From Cytophagales bacterium (lineage in GTDB: Bacteria; Bacteroidota; Bacteroidia; Cytophagales; Thermoflexibacteraceae): DNA of 57,015 nucleotides. The notes beneath the pieces were generated by a model. That model saw nothing but the letters and a program-made list of their open reading frames with translations, was not told the origin of the DNA and searched no databases. The translations under genes and the position numbers were made by a program. Positions 34,975 to 43,806 of this stretch are shown here, one piece after another; the stretch's first letter is position 1, and each line of letters starts with the position of its first letter. Location of the stretch: contig REAZ01000034.1 of the NCBI GenBank assembly GCA_004294445.1, positions 1 to 57,015 on the forward strand, written 5' to 3'.

Positions 34975-36318
34975 TTAAAGTTTTGCTTTAAGATATTCTG
35001 CTAACTCCTCATAGCCTTCTTTGCCCAATAAAGCGAACATATTATTCTTGTAGGCTTCTACTCCCGGTTGGTCAAAAGGATTAACCCCCAAGAGATAGCC
35101 ACTGATGGCACAGGCTTTTTCAAAAAAGTAAATAAGCTGCCCAAGATAATACTCATTAATTTCTGGAATTTCTATAGATAAGTTGGGAACGCCACCTTCT
35201 ACGTGGGCAAGCAAAGTTCCTTTCTCTGCCATTTGGTTTACTTCTTGCAAGTTTCTCCCTGCTAAGTAATTCATTTTGTCCAAATTATTTTTATCCGAAG
35301 GAATTTCTATTTGCTTTTTTGTTTTTCCTACTGTCAGAACTGTTTCAAAAATAGTGCGTTCTCCGTCCTGAATCCATTGCCCCATAGAGTGCAAATCGCA
35401 GGTAAAGCCCACACTTGCGGGAAAAATTCCCTGCTTATTTTTGCCTTCGCTTTCTCCGTAAAGTTGCTTCCACCATTCGGCAAAGTATTGTAAACGTGGG
35501 TGATAACTCACCAAAATTTCAATATTTCTCCCTCGCTTATAAAGAGCATTGCGTACTGCAGCATAAATAGAAACAGGATTATCATAGAGAGAAGTTGTTC
35601 TTTCTGAAATTTTCTTCATTGCTTTTGCCCCAGCAATGAGCTGCTCGATGTCAAAACCTGCAAGGGCAATAGGCAACAAGCCTACGGGAGTTAATACGGA
35701 ATAGCGACCACCCACATCTGAGGGAATAGAGAAAGTTTTATACCCTTCGTTGATTGCCATCTTGCGTAGTGCGCCCCCTACAGGGTCTGTAATAGCTACT
35801 ATTCTATCTCTTGCGCCTTCTTTGCCGTATCTTTCTTCTAAATTTTGCTTTAATAAACGAAAAGCAATCGCAGGCTCGGTAGTTGTTCCAGATTTGGAAA
35901 TTACAATGAGGGCAAACTCTCTTTCATCAAGAATTTCCAATAAGTCTGCATGGTAATCAGCACAAATATTTTGCCCTGCATAGAGTATCAAAGAACCTTG
36001 CCCTCCTTTTTTGAGGTGGCTGAAATGGTGAGAAAGTGCATCAATCACTGCTTTTGAGCCTAAATAAGAGCCACCAATGCCGATAACAACAATAACCTCT
36101 GCTCTTGCTTTGAGGTCATTGGCTGTAAGTTTAATGTCTTGTATTAGCTCAGGACTAAGGTCTTCTGGTAAGTTGAGCCAGCCAAGAAAGTCATTGCCTG
36201 CTCCTGTTTTTTGTGCTAAGGCTTCATGGCTATTTGTAATTGCTGTCTGATACTTATTAATATCGCTCTGTAATAAAAAATCGCTTGTCTTTGTAATATT
36301 GATTTTTATTGATTCCAT
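34975..36318 (-). CDS. pgi: Glucose-6-phosphate isomerase
   Basis: The 447-residue enzyme interconverts glucose-6-phosphate and fructose-6-phosphate in glycolysis. Sugar-phosphate sites VVIGIGGSYLGSKAV (about 76-90) and VISKSGTTTEPA (about 137-148) are visible, with DVGGRYSVLTPVGLLPI and SMGQWIQDGERTIFE further on, and the C-terminal NPFDQPGVEAYK that carries the catalytic lysine. Length and motifs fit the shorter Bacillus-type enzymes. It is upstream of, but separated from, the zapA operon by that operon's promoter. Confidence 0.95.
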   Translation of the reverse strand: MESIKINITKTSDFLLQSDINKYQTAITNSHEALAQKTGAGNDFLGWLNLPEDLSPELIQDIKLTANDLKARAEVIVVIGIGGSYLGSKAVIDALSHHFSHLKKGGQGSLILYAGQNICADYHADLLEILDEREFALIVISKSGTTTEPAIAFRLLKQNLEERYGKEGARDRIVAITDPVGGALRKMAINEGYKTFSIPSDVGGRYSVLTPVGLLPIALAGFDIEQLIAGAKAMKKISERTTSLYDNPVSIYAAVRNALYKRGRNIEILVSYHPRLQYFAEWWKQLYGESEGKNKQGIFPASVGFTCDLHSMGQWIQDGERTIFETVLTVGKTKKQIEIPSDKNNLDKMNYLAGRNLQEVNQMAEKGTLLAHVEGGVPNLSIEIPEINEYYLGQLIYFFEKACAISGYLLGVNPFDQPGVEAYKNNMFALLGKEGYEELAEYLKAKL

Positions 36319-36355
36319 TTTTTTGATTAGTTTAGTGATTTGGTAATTCTAAGAA

Positions 36356-36388
36356 CAAATTTATCTATCTTTCTCTAATCCTTGTCAA
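36356..36388 (-). promoter_or_regulatory. Probable promoter of pgi
   Basis: TAAATTTG on the minus strand (36363-36356) with TTG 22 bases further upstream (36388-36386). Confidence 0.45.
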
Positions 36389-36432
36389 TTTTTTTGCAAT
36401 TTTGAACTTTTAAATCAAATTTAAAATTTGCA

Positions 36433-36440
36433 TACTTTTG
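36433..36440 (+). promoter_or_regulatory. Probable -7 box of the FKBP gene
   Basis: TACTTTTG fits TAnnTTTG and lies 50 bases before the ATG at 36491. The -33 element is not clear. Confidence 0.45.
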
Positions 36441-36490
36441 GACTCGGTAATTGAAGTCGCAAATTTTAATAAAAAATAAATAAAAATTCT

Positions 36491-37174
36491 ATGAAACAAT
36501 CACTTACTTTATTTTTTGCCTTGTTGCTTTGCTTGCAAGCCTATGCGCAATGCGAAAAATGCGTCAAAGTAACGGGCGCAAAAATCGATTACTGCTATAC
36601 TAATGCAATGTTTCCGAGCCAATGCGCTCAATTTGTGGGTAATGCAGCATTTTTTTATATCCAAAGCAAAGGGAAGCCAGTAAAAATTAATCTCCCAAAA
36701 GAAAGGGATTTGAAGTATTTGGCTACGATAGCGAGCGACAAAGTACTCAAACTGTCTGCCATAGACCTGCTATTTGTGCAGGAAGCACTCAAATCTTGGA
36801 AAACAGAGGAACGCACATTGGCTTTCAAATCTGGCTTTACCAATACTGAATCGGGCTTGGGCATCAAGATTTTGCAAGAAGGAACAGGGGCATTGCCTGA
36901 AGTTGGGAAAAATGTAATTGTTCACTACACAGGCTATTTGGAGAACGGAGAAAAATTTGATAGCTCGGTAGATAGGGGGCAGACATTTGCTTTTCCTCTT
37001 GGGCAAGGGCGCGTCATCAAAGGCTGGGACGAGGGCATAGCAAAGCTAAAAATAGGCACAAAAGCACTATTAAAAATTCCTGCCGAACTTGGCTACGGCA
37101 GCAGGGGAGCGGGCAACGTGATTCCTCCAAATGCTACCTTATTTTTTGAAGTAGAAGTGATTGGAGTAGAGTAA
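36491..37174 (+). CDS. Exported FKBP-type peptidyl-prolyl isomerase
   Basis: The 227-residue precursor has a signal peptide (cut after AYA, residue 19), a small Cys-containing domain (about 21-110, cysteines 21, 24, 35, 45) and a C-terminal FKBP domain (about 118-227). The drug/proline pocket residues are present: Tyr146, Phe156-Asp157, Phe168, Val175-Ile176, Trp179, Tyr202, Ile211 and Phe219. It would assist folding of periplasmic or secreted proteins. The N-terminal Cys domain is not one I recognise in classic FkpA or Mip. Confidence 0.88.
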   Translation: MKQSLTLFFALLLCLQAYAQCEKCVKVTGAKIDYCYTNAMFPSQCAQFVGNAAFFYIQSKGKPVKINLPKERDLKYLATIASDKVLKLSAIDLLFVQEALKSWKTEERTLAFKSGFTNTESGLGIKILQEGTGALPEVGKNVIVHYTGYLENGEKFDSSVDRGQTFAFPLGQGRVIKGWDEGIAKLKIGTKALLKIPAELGYGSRGAGNVIPPNATLFFEVEVIGVE

Positions 37175-37190
37175 AGTTCTTATCAGAAGA

Positions 37191-37230
37191 TTTAAAGATG
37201 TAATCTTCGATAAAAGATTACATCTTTAAA
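37191..37230. terminator. Hairpin between convergent FKBP and thiolase genes
   Basis: TTTAAAGATGTAATCTT pairs with AAGATTACATCTTTAAA (17-base arms, 6-base loop). The flanking T-runs are weak, so termination efficiency is uncertain. Confidence 0.65.
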
Positions 37231-37250
37231 TAATACGCAGTAGCCTATTT

Positions 37251-38426
37251 TTAATAGAGAAGTTCATAAATACCTGCTACGCCTTGCCCACCGCCTACGC
37301 AGGCAGACACCATGCCGTATTTCTGATTTCTTCTCCTCATTTCATTGAAAAGTTGGATAGAAAGTTTGGCTCCTGTGCAGCCGAGTGGATGCCCCAATGC
37401 AATCGCTCCACCATTCGGATTTACCTTGCTTGGGTCTATGTCCAACGTGCGCATTACGCCTAAGGCTTGTGCTGCAAATGCCTCATTTAGTTCTATTTGC
37501 TCAATATCTTGCAGATTTAAACCTGCTTGCTTTAGTGCTTTTGGAATAGCTGCCACGGGACCAATTCCCATCACTCTTGGTTCTACGCCTGTAGCCGTAT
37601 AAGCCATCATTCTTGCTATTGGCTTGAGGTTATAGCGTTGTACCATTTTTTCGGACATGATGAGTACAAACGCCGCACCATCAGAAGTTTGAGAAGAATT
37701 ACCAGCCGTTACAGACCCTCCCATAGCGAAGGCAGGCTTGAGCTTTGCCAATGCCTCTACAGAGGTATCTGCTCTTGGTCCTTCATCAGTCCCAACAAGA
37801 AATTCTCTATTTTTCTTTTTCCCACTTTCGTCTATATATGTTTCCCTGACATTGATAGGCACTATTTCATCTTTGAATTTGCCAGACTGTATAGCTGCAA
37901 TTGCTTTCTGATGAGAATTATAAGCAAAAACATCTTGGTCTTCTCTGGAGATTTTATAATCTTTCGCTACTTGTTCGGCAGTCAATCCCATTCCCAAATA
38001 ATATTCGGGGTGTTTTTCAGAAATTTTCCAGTTAAGAGCTACCTTGTAACCCGTCATTGGTAGCAAAGACATAGACTCTGTACCGCCTGCTATCATGCAG
38101 TCAGCCATTCCTGCATGAATTTTGGCAGAGGCAAGCGAAATAGCCTCCACGCCAGAGCCACAATAGCGATTGATGAGCAAGCCCGCTACATTAATGGGCA
38201 GGGACAAAAGTGAAATCATGCGCCCCATCTGCATTCCTTGTTCGGCTTCGGGGATAGCGTTCCCTACAATCAAATCATCTACTTCGGCGGGGTCAAAATT
38301 AGGAATAGAACCAACCAAATGCTTAATTACGTCTGCTGCGAGGTCATCGGGTCTTGTAAATCTGAAACCGCCTCTGCTTGATTTTCCTACTGCAGTTCTG
38401 TAGCCTGCAACGATATATGCGTTCAT
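37251..38426 (-). CDS. Acetyl-CoA acyltransferase (thiolase)
   Basis: The 391-residue enzyme cleaves or forms 3-ketoacyl-CoA in beta-oxidation or acetoacetyl-CoA metabolism. Active-site Cys89 lies in INRYCGSGVEAI, NEAFAAQALGV carries the family Asn-Glu pair, the catalytic His is in GGAIALGHPLGCTGA, and the second Cys is in SACVGGGQG. Chain length (substrate) cannot be decided by eye; FadA-type is likely, but the usual FadB partner is not adjacent. A TAAGTTTG box lies upstream. Confidence 0.92.
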   Translation of the reverse strand: MNAYIVAGYRTAVGKSSRGGFRFTRPDDLAADVIKHLVGSIPNFDPAEVDDLIVGNAIPEAEQGMQMGRMISLLSLPINVAGLLINRYCGSGVEAISLASAKIHAGMADCMIAGGTESMSLLPMTGYKVALNWKISEKHPEYYLGMGLTAEQVAKDYKISREDQDVFAYNSHQKAIAAIQSGKFKDEIVPINVRETYIDESGKKKNREFLVGTDEGPRADTSVEALAKLKPAFAMGGSVTAGNSSQTSDGAAFVLIMSEKMVQRYNLKPIARMMAYTATGVEPRVMGIGPVAAIPKALKQAGLNLQDIEQIELNEAFAAQALGVMRTLDIDPSKVNPNGGAIALGHPLGCTGAKLSIQLFNEMRRRNQKYGMVSACVGGGQGVAGIYELLY

Positions 38427-38482
38427 GTCGTCTTTTAGTTATAATTATGAGTTCTTTATTAGTATGCTTGCATAACAATTTT

Positions 38483-38490
38483 CAAACTTA
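38483..38490 (-). promoter_or_regulatory. Probable -7 box of the thiolase gene
   Basis: TAAGTTTG on the minus strand, 57 bases before the ATG at 38426. No convincing -33 element. Confidence 0.4.
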
Positions 38491-38668
38491 GAAAATTTTT
38501 TTGAGAATGAAATATAATTTGATACAAATTTTGGGACAAAATAAAATAATTTTACAAGTGTACTCGCTGTCGTTTTTTGTTTTCTCAGTATTTTGTATCA
38601 TTTTGTGCCAAAATAAATAATTGATACAATATCGCAGATGTAGATTTTGCTAAAAACCCTAAAATAAA

Positions 38669-38698
38669 TTGAAAATCTAAATTTGATAAGTATATTTG
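38669..38698 (+). promoter_or_regulatory. Promoter of the VOC-family gene
   Basis: TTG (38669-38671), 19 bases and TATATTTG (38691-38698) match the consensus; the ATG is 28 bases on. A related stretch lies before the TPR-like gene (39591-39598). Confidence 0.6.
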
Positions 38699-38726
38699 AG
38701 AAAAGGCTTTTAATTTAAAATGAAAA

Positions 38727-39083
38727 ATGAAATATAATTCTATTGAACCATTTATTCCATCGGGAAAAGATTTTGAAAAGTCAAAAAAGCTATTTTTGGC
38801 ACTTGGGTTTGATATAAAGTGGGAAAATGGTGGCTATGCGGGCTTTCAGAAAGACGGATGCAAGTTCATTCTCCAAGATTACGATGATAAGCATTTTGCT
38901 GAAAACCTGATGATTCGCATCACCGTAAGCGATTTAGACGAGTTTTGGCAGGAGATAAGCAAGAAAAACTTAGAAATAGAATTTAACATAAAATTAAAAG
39001 AGCCTACGACCTTTCCTTATGGTAGAGAAGTAAATTTGATAGATATTGCGGGTGTATGTTGGCATATTGCACAGGGAGATTAA
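38727..39083 (+). CDS. VOC (glyoxalase/bleomycin-resistance fold) family protein
   Basis: The 118-residue protein has the paired beta-alpha-beta-beta-beta layout of the vicinal oxygen chelate fold: SIEPFIPSGKDFEKSKKLFL, then KFILQDYDDK, and in the second half VSDLDEFWQEISKKNLEIEF with VNLIDIAGVCWHIAQ. Such proteins bind small hydrophobic or antibiotic ligands; the metal ligands are not all evident, so it may be a binding rather than a catalytic member. The next gene begins 32 bases after the stop. Confidence 0.7.
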   Translation: MKYNSIEPFIPSGKDFEKSKKLFLALGFDIKWENGGYAGFQKDGCKFILQDYDDKHFAENLMIRITVSDLDEFWQEISKKNLEIEFNIKLKEPTTFPYGREVNLIDIAGVCWHIAQGD

Positions 39084-39114
39084 GTTAGAGAAATTACTTA
39101 AAAACAATTTAAAA

Positions 39115-39495
39115 ATGAAAAGACTAATTTACCTAATCTGTTTACTATGTATGAGTTTCTTTGCTCGTGCACAAAATTTATCTTTTGAAAGCCTTTGTAA
39201 ATCAAAAAAGTACAAAGACAGCCTTCAGATGAACATTATGCAAAGTAATATCAACTTAGGTACAAGCTACAAATACCATATTGTACAGGTACAACGCCCA
39301 AATACGCTCTATAAAACTACTTATTTCTATCCGCTTATGGAAAAAGGCTTGAATAGGGAAGTGTATCGGACGAATAGTATTGATATGGGAAATGTATATA
39401 GAAACGGTGTTTATCGAGATAGCTTTAATCGTTATGGGGCTTTCAATATGAGTTCGGCGGCGGTAAATGGGTTATTAGGCGTACTTTTTAAATAG
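39115..39495 (+). CDS. Small exported protein, unknown
   Basis: The ATG at 39115 gives 126 residues with a signal peptide (MKRLIYLICLLCMSFFARAQ). An upstream start would overlap the VOC gene and lose that feature, so it is rejected. The mature part has no recognisable domain; the C-terminal half is Arg/Asn/Tyr-rich (YRTNSIDMGNVYRNG, then YRDSFNRYGAFNMSS). Probably secreted or periplasmic. Confidence 0.55.
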   Translation: MKRLIYLICLLCMSFFARAQNLSFESLCKSKKYKDSLQMNIMQSNINLGTSYKYHIVQVQRPNTLYKTTYFYPLMEKGLNREVYRTNSIDMGNVYRNGVYRDSFNRYGAFNMSSAAVNGLLGVLFK

Positions 39496-39590
39496 TATTG
39501 ATAAATCATGAAAAAGAAAATTATTTTGTTATTATTCTCTTTCTCTTAGCTAAAAAGGCTTAAATAAATGGGGAATATAGATTTGGTGAG

Positions 39591-39598
39591 TATATTTG
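39591..39598 (+). promoter_or_regulatory. Probable -7 box of the TPR-like gene
   Basis: TATATTTG in a segment (39556-39625) that resembles 38658-38715 before the VOC gene, suggesting a duplicated promoter region. ATG follows 58 bases later. Confidence 0.45.
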
Positions 39599-39656
39599 AT
39601 ATAAAGATAAATATGCACTTTTAATTATCAATTTAATAGCTAAACTACTTTTTAAT

Positions 39657-40277
39657 ATGAATATTTCAGATGATTTAGATTTCATATATCCTGTTTTAAA
39701 TAGATTTGTTTCTTTCACAAGAGAACATTTGGATGGCGAACCTGAGCCATCTATGGAAGAATGTGAAAATGCAGTATTGAAGCTATCCAAACACTTTAAA
39801 TCTTACCAAGACTGGTATAATTTCTTTTTTGAATTAGCGGAAGAATATGATTTATCTGAATTAGAACATTTGCTAATAGCAGGTAAAAAACTTTTTCCTA
39901 ATAGTTCAATTTTTTATGCTTGTTATGTTGAACTAAGTTTACATCTGGGCATAAGTGAAAGAGCCGATATTGCTTTTAAAAACATTGAAAAAGCAATAAT
40001 GATAGACCCTGAAAATCCAAATTTGTATGTTTTGCGAGGTATAATGAAACAAGTTTTTAAGGTTGTAAAAAATGAAAATCGTGGTGATAAGTATGAAGAT
40101 TGGCAAAAAGCAATAGAGCTTGACCCAAGATGTGTAAATGCCTATGAAACAATAGCGGGACACAAAAAATTAGAAGGAAAGAATAAAGAAGCAATAGAAA
40201 ATTATAAAAAAGTGCTACTTTATGGCAATGAGGAACAAAAAGGTGATGCAGCATTTTTTATAAATCAATTAAAATAA
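39657..40277 (+). CDS. TPR-like repeat protein
   Basis: The 206-residue protein is all-helical with TPR-type spacing. AFKNIEKAIMIDPENPNLYV (about 101-120), the following WQKAIELDPRCVNAYETIAG and a NKEAIENYKKVLLYG helix are the clearest units. There is no signal peptide, so it is likely cytoplasmic and acts in protein interaction. The N-terminal 70 residues (acidic, with Trp/Phe) are not recognised. Gene and promoter may have been duplicated with part of the VOC region. Confidence 0.6.
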   Translation: MNISDDLDFIYPVLNRFVSFTREHLDGEPEPSMEECENAVLKLSKHFKSYQDWYNFFFELAEEYDLSELEHLLIAGKKLFPNSSIFYACYVELSLHLGISERADIAFKNIEKAIMIDPENPNLYVLRGIMKQVFKVVKNENRGDKYEDWQKAIELDPRCVNAYETIAGHKKLEGKNKEAIENYKKVLLYGNEEQKGDAAFFINQLK

Positions 40278-40362
40278 GGAAGATACATTTACTTAATTTA
40301 TTTGTCTTAGTCCTTTCTTAGATTATAAATTCTTTCTGCTATAATTTTTCTCATAGATTTAG

Positions 40363-40370
40363 TACGTTTG
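40363..40370 (+). promoter_or_regulatory. Probable -7 box of the porP/sprF gene
   Basis: TACGTTTG fits TAnnTTTG, 120 bases before the start at 40490. The -33 box is unclear. Confidence 0.35.
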
Positions 40371-40489
40371 TAAAGCTATTTAGATAAAAGTTGGATTTTA
40401 TATGGCAAAACTCATTCGTTTTGACTGGGCAATGAAAAAATCACTAAGCAAATTAGAGAACTAAAAACAAAGCTATAAAGCATTAATTT

Positions 40490-41494
40490 ATGAAAAAAAT
40501 ATTCTTTCAAATTTTACTTTTTGTGTCGCCATTTTTCGTAGGCTTGTCAGACTCACAAGCACAACAAGACGCACAGTTTAGCCAATATATGTTTAATCAG
40601 CAATATTTGAACCCTGCTGTAGTAGGCTTGGATACTAATTTTATCCATGCGGGCTTAATTTATAGACAGCAGTGGCTCGGCTACAAAGCAACTTTTGATG
40701 ATGGCGGTGCGCCTTCCTCTACAGTGCTTTCTATCAATGCGCCTATTAAAAGGTTAAAAAGTGGCGTTGGTTTGCACGTAGTTTATGACGTAATCGGTCC
40801 TGTTACCAATACAGAAATCCAACTTTCTTATGCCTATCATATCTCTATCAAAAATGGTCGCTTGTCCTTTGGTTTGCGCGCAGGAATGTATAATCAATCG
40901 ACAGATTTTAGCAAGTTTCGCCCCGTAGATAGCGATGACCCCTTGCTCTCCAATACGGGTAGAATCAATCAATTTGTACCAGATTTTGCCTTTGGCGTAT
41001 ATTTTTCCAAGCCCAATTATTACATAGGGGCGAGCATGAATCACCTTGCCGAATCGGACATTAAGTATGCTACAAGTTTTACCTTTAGTTCCCTTAAGCA
41101 AAGTCTAAACATTACGGGAGGTTATAACCTGACCATCAATGAGAATATTACTTTGATGCCTTCTGCCTTAGTAAAAACTGTCCTTTCCAATATTTCAAAC
41201 ACACTCTCATACGAAGCAACTTTGCTTGGCAACTTCGAAACACGAGCCAGAAATAATATTTATCTGGGTGTAGGCTTTAGAGATTTAGCCCCTACAAATG
41301 ATTTAGTATTTCTTTTAGGTGCTAATAATCTATTAAAAGACAACTCATTAAGCATAGGTTATGCTTTTGACTACGTGCTGAACGGCTCTACAGCCAAAGC
41401 ACCTACTTCACACGAGATTCGTATGGGCTACCGACTCCCTGCACCTAAGCGATACGAAAGAAATATCATCAGAACACCAAGATTTAGGTTTTAA
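40490..41494 (+). CDS. PorP/SprF-family outer-membrane protein (type IX secretion/gliding)
   Basis: The 334-residue precursor has a signal peptide (ending near DSQAQ, residue 25) and the family opening QDAQFSQYMFNQQYLNPAVV (about 26-45), followed by amphipathic strands of an outer-membrane barrel (e.g. IHAGLIYRQQWLGY, GLRAGMYNQSTDF). PorP/SprF proteins are partners of the type IX secretion/gliding machinery, and porP is often encoded next to gldK-gldL-gldM-gldN, as here with one gene between. The barrel is complete to the terminal FRF. Confidence 0.88.
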   Translation: MKKIFFQILLFVSPFFVGLSDSQAQQDAQFSQYMFNQQYLNPAVVGLDTNFIHAGLIYRQQWLGYKATFDDGGAPSSTVLSINAPIKRLKSGVGLHVVYDVIGPVTNTEIQLSYAYHISIKNGRLSFGLRAGMYNQSTDFSKFRPVDSDDPLLSNTGRINQFVPDFAFGVYFSKPNYYIGASMNHLAESDIKYATSFTFSSLKQSLNITGGYNLTINENITLMPSALVKTVLSNISNTLSYEATLLGNFETRARNNIYLGVGFRDLAPTNDLVFLLGANNLLKDNSLSIGYAFDYVLNGSTAKAPTSHEIRMGYRLPAPKRYERNIIRTPRFRF

Positions 41495-41503
41495 AGTGCA
41501 AAA

Positions 41504-42016
41504 ATGTACAAATTTGACACTATATTACTTAGGTTTGATAGGAAAGGAGAAAAAACGGGGTGGACTTATATTGATATTCCCGCTGATATAGTCCAAGAAT
41601 TAAATCCAAATGTAAAAACGTCTTTCCGAGTCAAAGGCAAATTGGATAACTTTCCTATAAAATTGGTTGCACTCTTGCCAATGGGCGACGGCAGTTTCAT
41701 TATGCCTATCAATGCCAATATGAGAAAAGGTATCAAAAAGAGCGAAGGCGCAACAATTTCAGTGCTACTTGAGGTAGATACAGACCCCATGCTACTTTCT
41801 TCAGATTTATTAGCTTGTCTGGAAGATGAGCCAGCGGCATTAGCCTTTTTTTACCAACTCAGTAAAAGCCATCAAAATTATTTTTCTAAATGGATAGAAA
41901 GTGCAAAAATGGCAGATACTAAGGCTAATCGTATTGAGAAGGTTGTGAAAGGACTGTCTATGAAAATGAATTATGGAGAAATGTATCGCTATTTCAAAGA
42001 AAATTCACAGACATAA
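41504..42016 (+). CDS. DUF1905/YdeI-like protein
   Basis: The 170-residue protein joins an N-terminal DUF1905 domain (about 1-95: GWTYIDIPADIVQEL, then FRVKGKLDNFPIKLVALLPM) to a C-terminal YdeI/OmpD-associated helical domain (about 105-170: PAALAFFYQLSKSHQNYFSK, ending KMNYGEMYRYFK). YdeI in other bacteria is linked to antimicrobial peptide resistance. Its position between porP and gldK, nine bases after porP, is unusual, and it may ride on the porP transcript. Confidence 0.75.
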   Translation: MYKFDTILLRFDRKGEKTGWTYIDIPADIVQELNPNVKTSFRVKGKLDNFPIKLVALLPMGDGSFIMPINANMRKGIKKSEGATISVLLEVDTDPMLLSSDLLACLEDEPAALAFFYQLSKSHQNYFSKWIESAKMADTKANRIEKVVKGLSMKMNYGEMYRYFKENSQT

Positions 42017-42289
42017 TAGTTTACTACCATTTTTGGTAATATTTTTGTAAGTTTGAAAAACAGCAAAAATGTTACATCATTTTTTTATTTTATAGCATAT
42101 AAATTGCAATAGACAGACAAGGATTAGGAAAACTAAAAAAAACTTCATTTTTTTGCATAAAATTAGGTTTACCTTTTAGAAACTTTGCAATCAATCTATA
42201 ACCGAAATAGCTTTCATTGAGCAAAAGATATTTATATAATATTTTTCACAAATAATAAATTAGAAATCATACAACATCATCACTATACT
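42017..42289. other. Leader region before gldK
   Basis: No gene. TATTTTTG at 42040-42047 and AAACTTTG at 42180-42187 (with TTTG 24 bases upstream at 42152-42155) are possible -7 elements; neither is fully convincing. Confidence 0.35.
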
Positions 42290-43414
42290 ATGATTCAGAT
42301 GAAATTTTGGAATTTGAGAAAAGCGGGGTTCTTGCTACAAATTCTTACATTAGCGTTACTCACACAAGCCTGTATTTTTGGCGGGAAAAATAAAAAAGGA
42401 GAGGGAGAACTCATAGGTGTAATGGGGCGTGAAGGCTGGAAACAAGAGCTTCCTTACGGAATGGTTTCTGTTCCTCCTGGCACTTTCCACATGGGGCAGG
42501 CAGACCAAGACGTTGCATCTTCGAAAATTGCAATGAATAAGCAAATTACAATTAGTGGTTTTTACATGGACGATACAGAAATTACTAACAATGAATATAG
42601 ACAGTTCATTCAGGGTAATGAGGGGGGGAGTGATGCTGTGAGTGGCTTTTTGCCAATAGGTGGTGATAGCTCTATGTTTGCTATTAGATACAAAGGAAGT
42701 ACAGCACTACCAGAAATTGTTGACCAACAAGGCATAACAGACGAGCTTTATCCCGATACTATGGTATGGATAAACGATTATACGCATCACATGGGAGACC
42801 CAATGACTCAATATTATTATTCACACCCTGCTTATGATGATTTTCCTGTGGTAGGTGTAAGTTGGAAGTCAGCTATGCTTTTTTGCGAGTGGAGAACTAA
42901 GTATATGAATACTACAAGAGAGCAAGATGGTAAATTTCCTATGCCTAACTTCCGCTTGCCTTCAGAGGCTGAATGGGAATACGCAGCAAGAGGTGGTAGA
43001 GATATGGCGAAATATCCTTGGGGTAGCCCTTACGTTAGGAATGCAAAAGGTTGTGCTTTGGCAAACTTCAAACCCGGACGTGGTAATTATTATGATGACG
43101 GATTCTCTTATACAGGTCCTGTTGCTTCTTACTATGCAAATGATTATGGCTTGTATGATATGGCAGGTAATGTAGCAGAATGGTGTGAAGATGCTTTCAA
43201 TCCTGCAAGTGTTCCGTTGGTATGGGACTTAAATCCAACTTATTATGATGGCAATCAGCCGTTGAAATTGATTAGAGGTGGCTCTTGGAAAGATGTTGCT
43301 TTCCTGATAGAAACAGGAACAAGGACATTTGAGCATCAAGACTCAGCAAGTTCTTTCATCGGGTTCCGTTGTGCAATGACGTATTTAGGACGTTCTTCTG
43401 GTTTTGAATTTTAA
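42290..43414 (+). CDS. gldK: GldK gliding/type IX secretion lipoprotein
   Basis: The 374-residue precursor carries a lipobox LLTQAC (Cys28) and a formylglycine-enzyme/sulfatase-modifying domain (about 55-374). PYGMVSVPPGTFHMGQ, NNEYRQF and RLPSEAEWEYAARGG are visible, with MAGNVAEWCEDAF, LIRGGSWKD and GFRCAMTY near the end. In this setting, directly before gldL and gldM, it is GldK (PorK), the outer-membrane-associated ring component of the T9SS; GldJ, a paralogue, is less likely by context. A hairpin terminator after it suggests gldL has its own promoter. Confidence 0.9.
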   Translation: MIQMKFWNLRKAGFLLQILTLALLTQACIFGGKNKKGEGELIGVMGREGWKQELPYGMVSVPPGTFHMGQADQDVASSKIAMNKQITISGFYMDDTEITNNEYRQFIQGNEGGSDAVSGFLPIGGDSSMFAIRYKGSTALPEIVDQQGITDELYPDTMVWINDYTHHMGDPMTQYYYSHPAYDDFPVVGVSWKSAMLFCEWRTKYMNTTREQDGKFPMPNFRLPSEAEWEYAARGGRDMAKYPWGSPYVRNAKGCALANFKPGRGNYYDDGFSYTGPVASYYANDYGLYDMAGNVAEWCEDAFNPASVPLVWDLNPTYYDGNQPLKLIRGGSWKDVAFLIETGTRTFEHQDSASSFIGFRCAMTYLGRSSGFEF

Positions 43415-43423
43415 TACCTAATG

Positions 43424-43462
43424 AAAAAAGCTATATAATTTCAAAATTGTATAGCTTTTTTT
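43424..43462 (+). terminator. Terminator after gldK
   Basis: AAAAAAGCTATATAA pairs with TTGTATAGCTTTTTTT around a short loop, ending in a run of seven T. Confidence 0.85.
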
Positions 43463-43806
43463 GTTTTTGGAATAAAATTTGTGATTAGAAATAAAAATAC
43501 CATTAATACCCTTCAATATCTCCTTTAAAAAAAAATACCCAAATCCTTTTTTTAGTGTTTTGTTTTTATATAACTTTGGAAAATGTTTTGGATACTATAT
43601 TTTATGATGGAAACCTTTTTAAGTCTTCTTCGTAAAAAAGAATATAAAAAATCCAATAAATTTTGTAACTTTCAAAAGTTTTGTGTAAACTTGCCTATTA
43701 ATTGTGAATAACAATATCCTTAATAATCAATTTGACTAAATCAAATTAGTTTTTAATGTAAATCTGTAATTGAATTATATAGCAACTATTAATTAAAACC
43801 AAACAC
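43463..43806. other. Non-coding gap between gldK terminator and gldL
   Basis: No gene in about 340 bases. It contains the probable gldL promoter box (43571-43578), giving a long leader of about 220 bases, and a small AACTTTCAAAAGTT palindrome near 43667-43680. Confidence 0.5.
43571..43578 (+). promoter_or_regulatory. Probable -7 box of gldL-gldM
   Basis: TAACTTTG fits the consensus downstream of the gldK terminator. No clear TTG at -33. Confidence 0.4.

Larger units (their letters stand above)
38427..38726. other. Divergent intergenic region with imperfect direct repeats
   Basis: No gene. It holds promoters for the thiolase (minus) and the VOC gene (plus). Between them, TTTGGGACAAAATAAA...TACAA (about 38529-38556) and TTTGTGCCAAAATAAA...TACAA (about 38601-38628) form a loose direct repeat together with GATACAAA/TTTGTATC words, possibly a regulator site. 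Confidence 0.45.

Noticed and set aside
39046..39114. Earlier start of the small exported protein
   Set aside because: It overlaps the VOC gene and displaces a clear signal peptide that begins at 39115.
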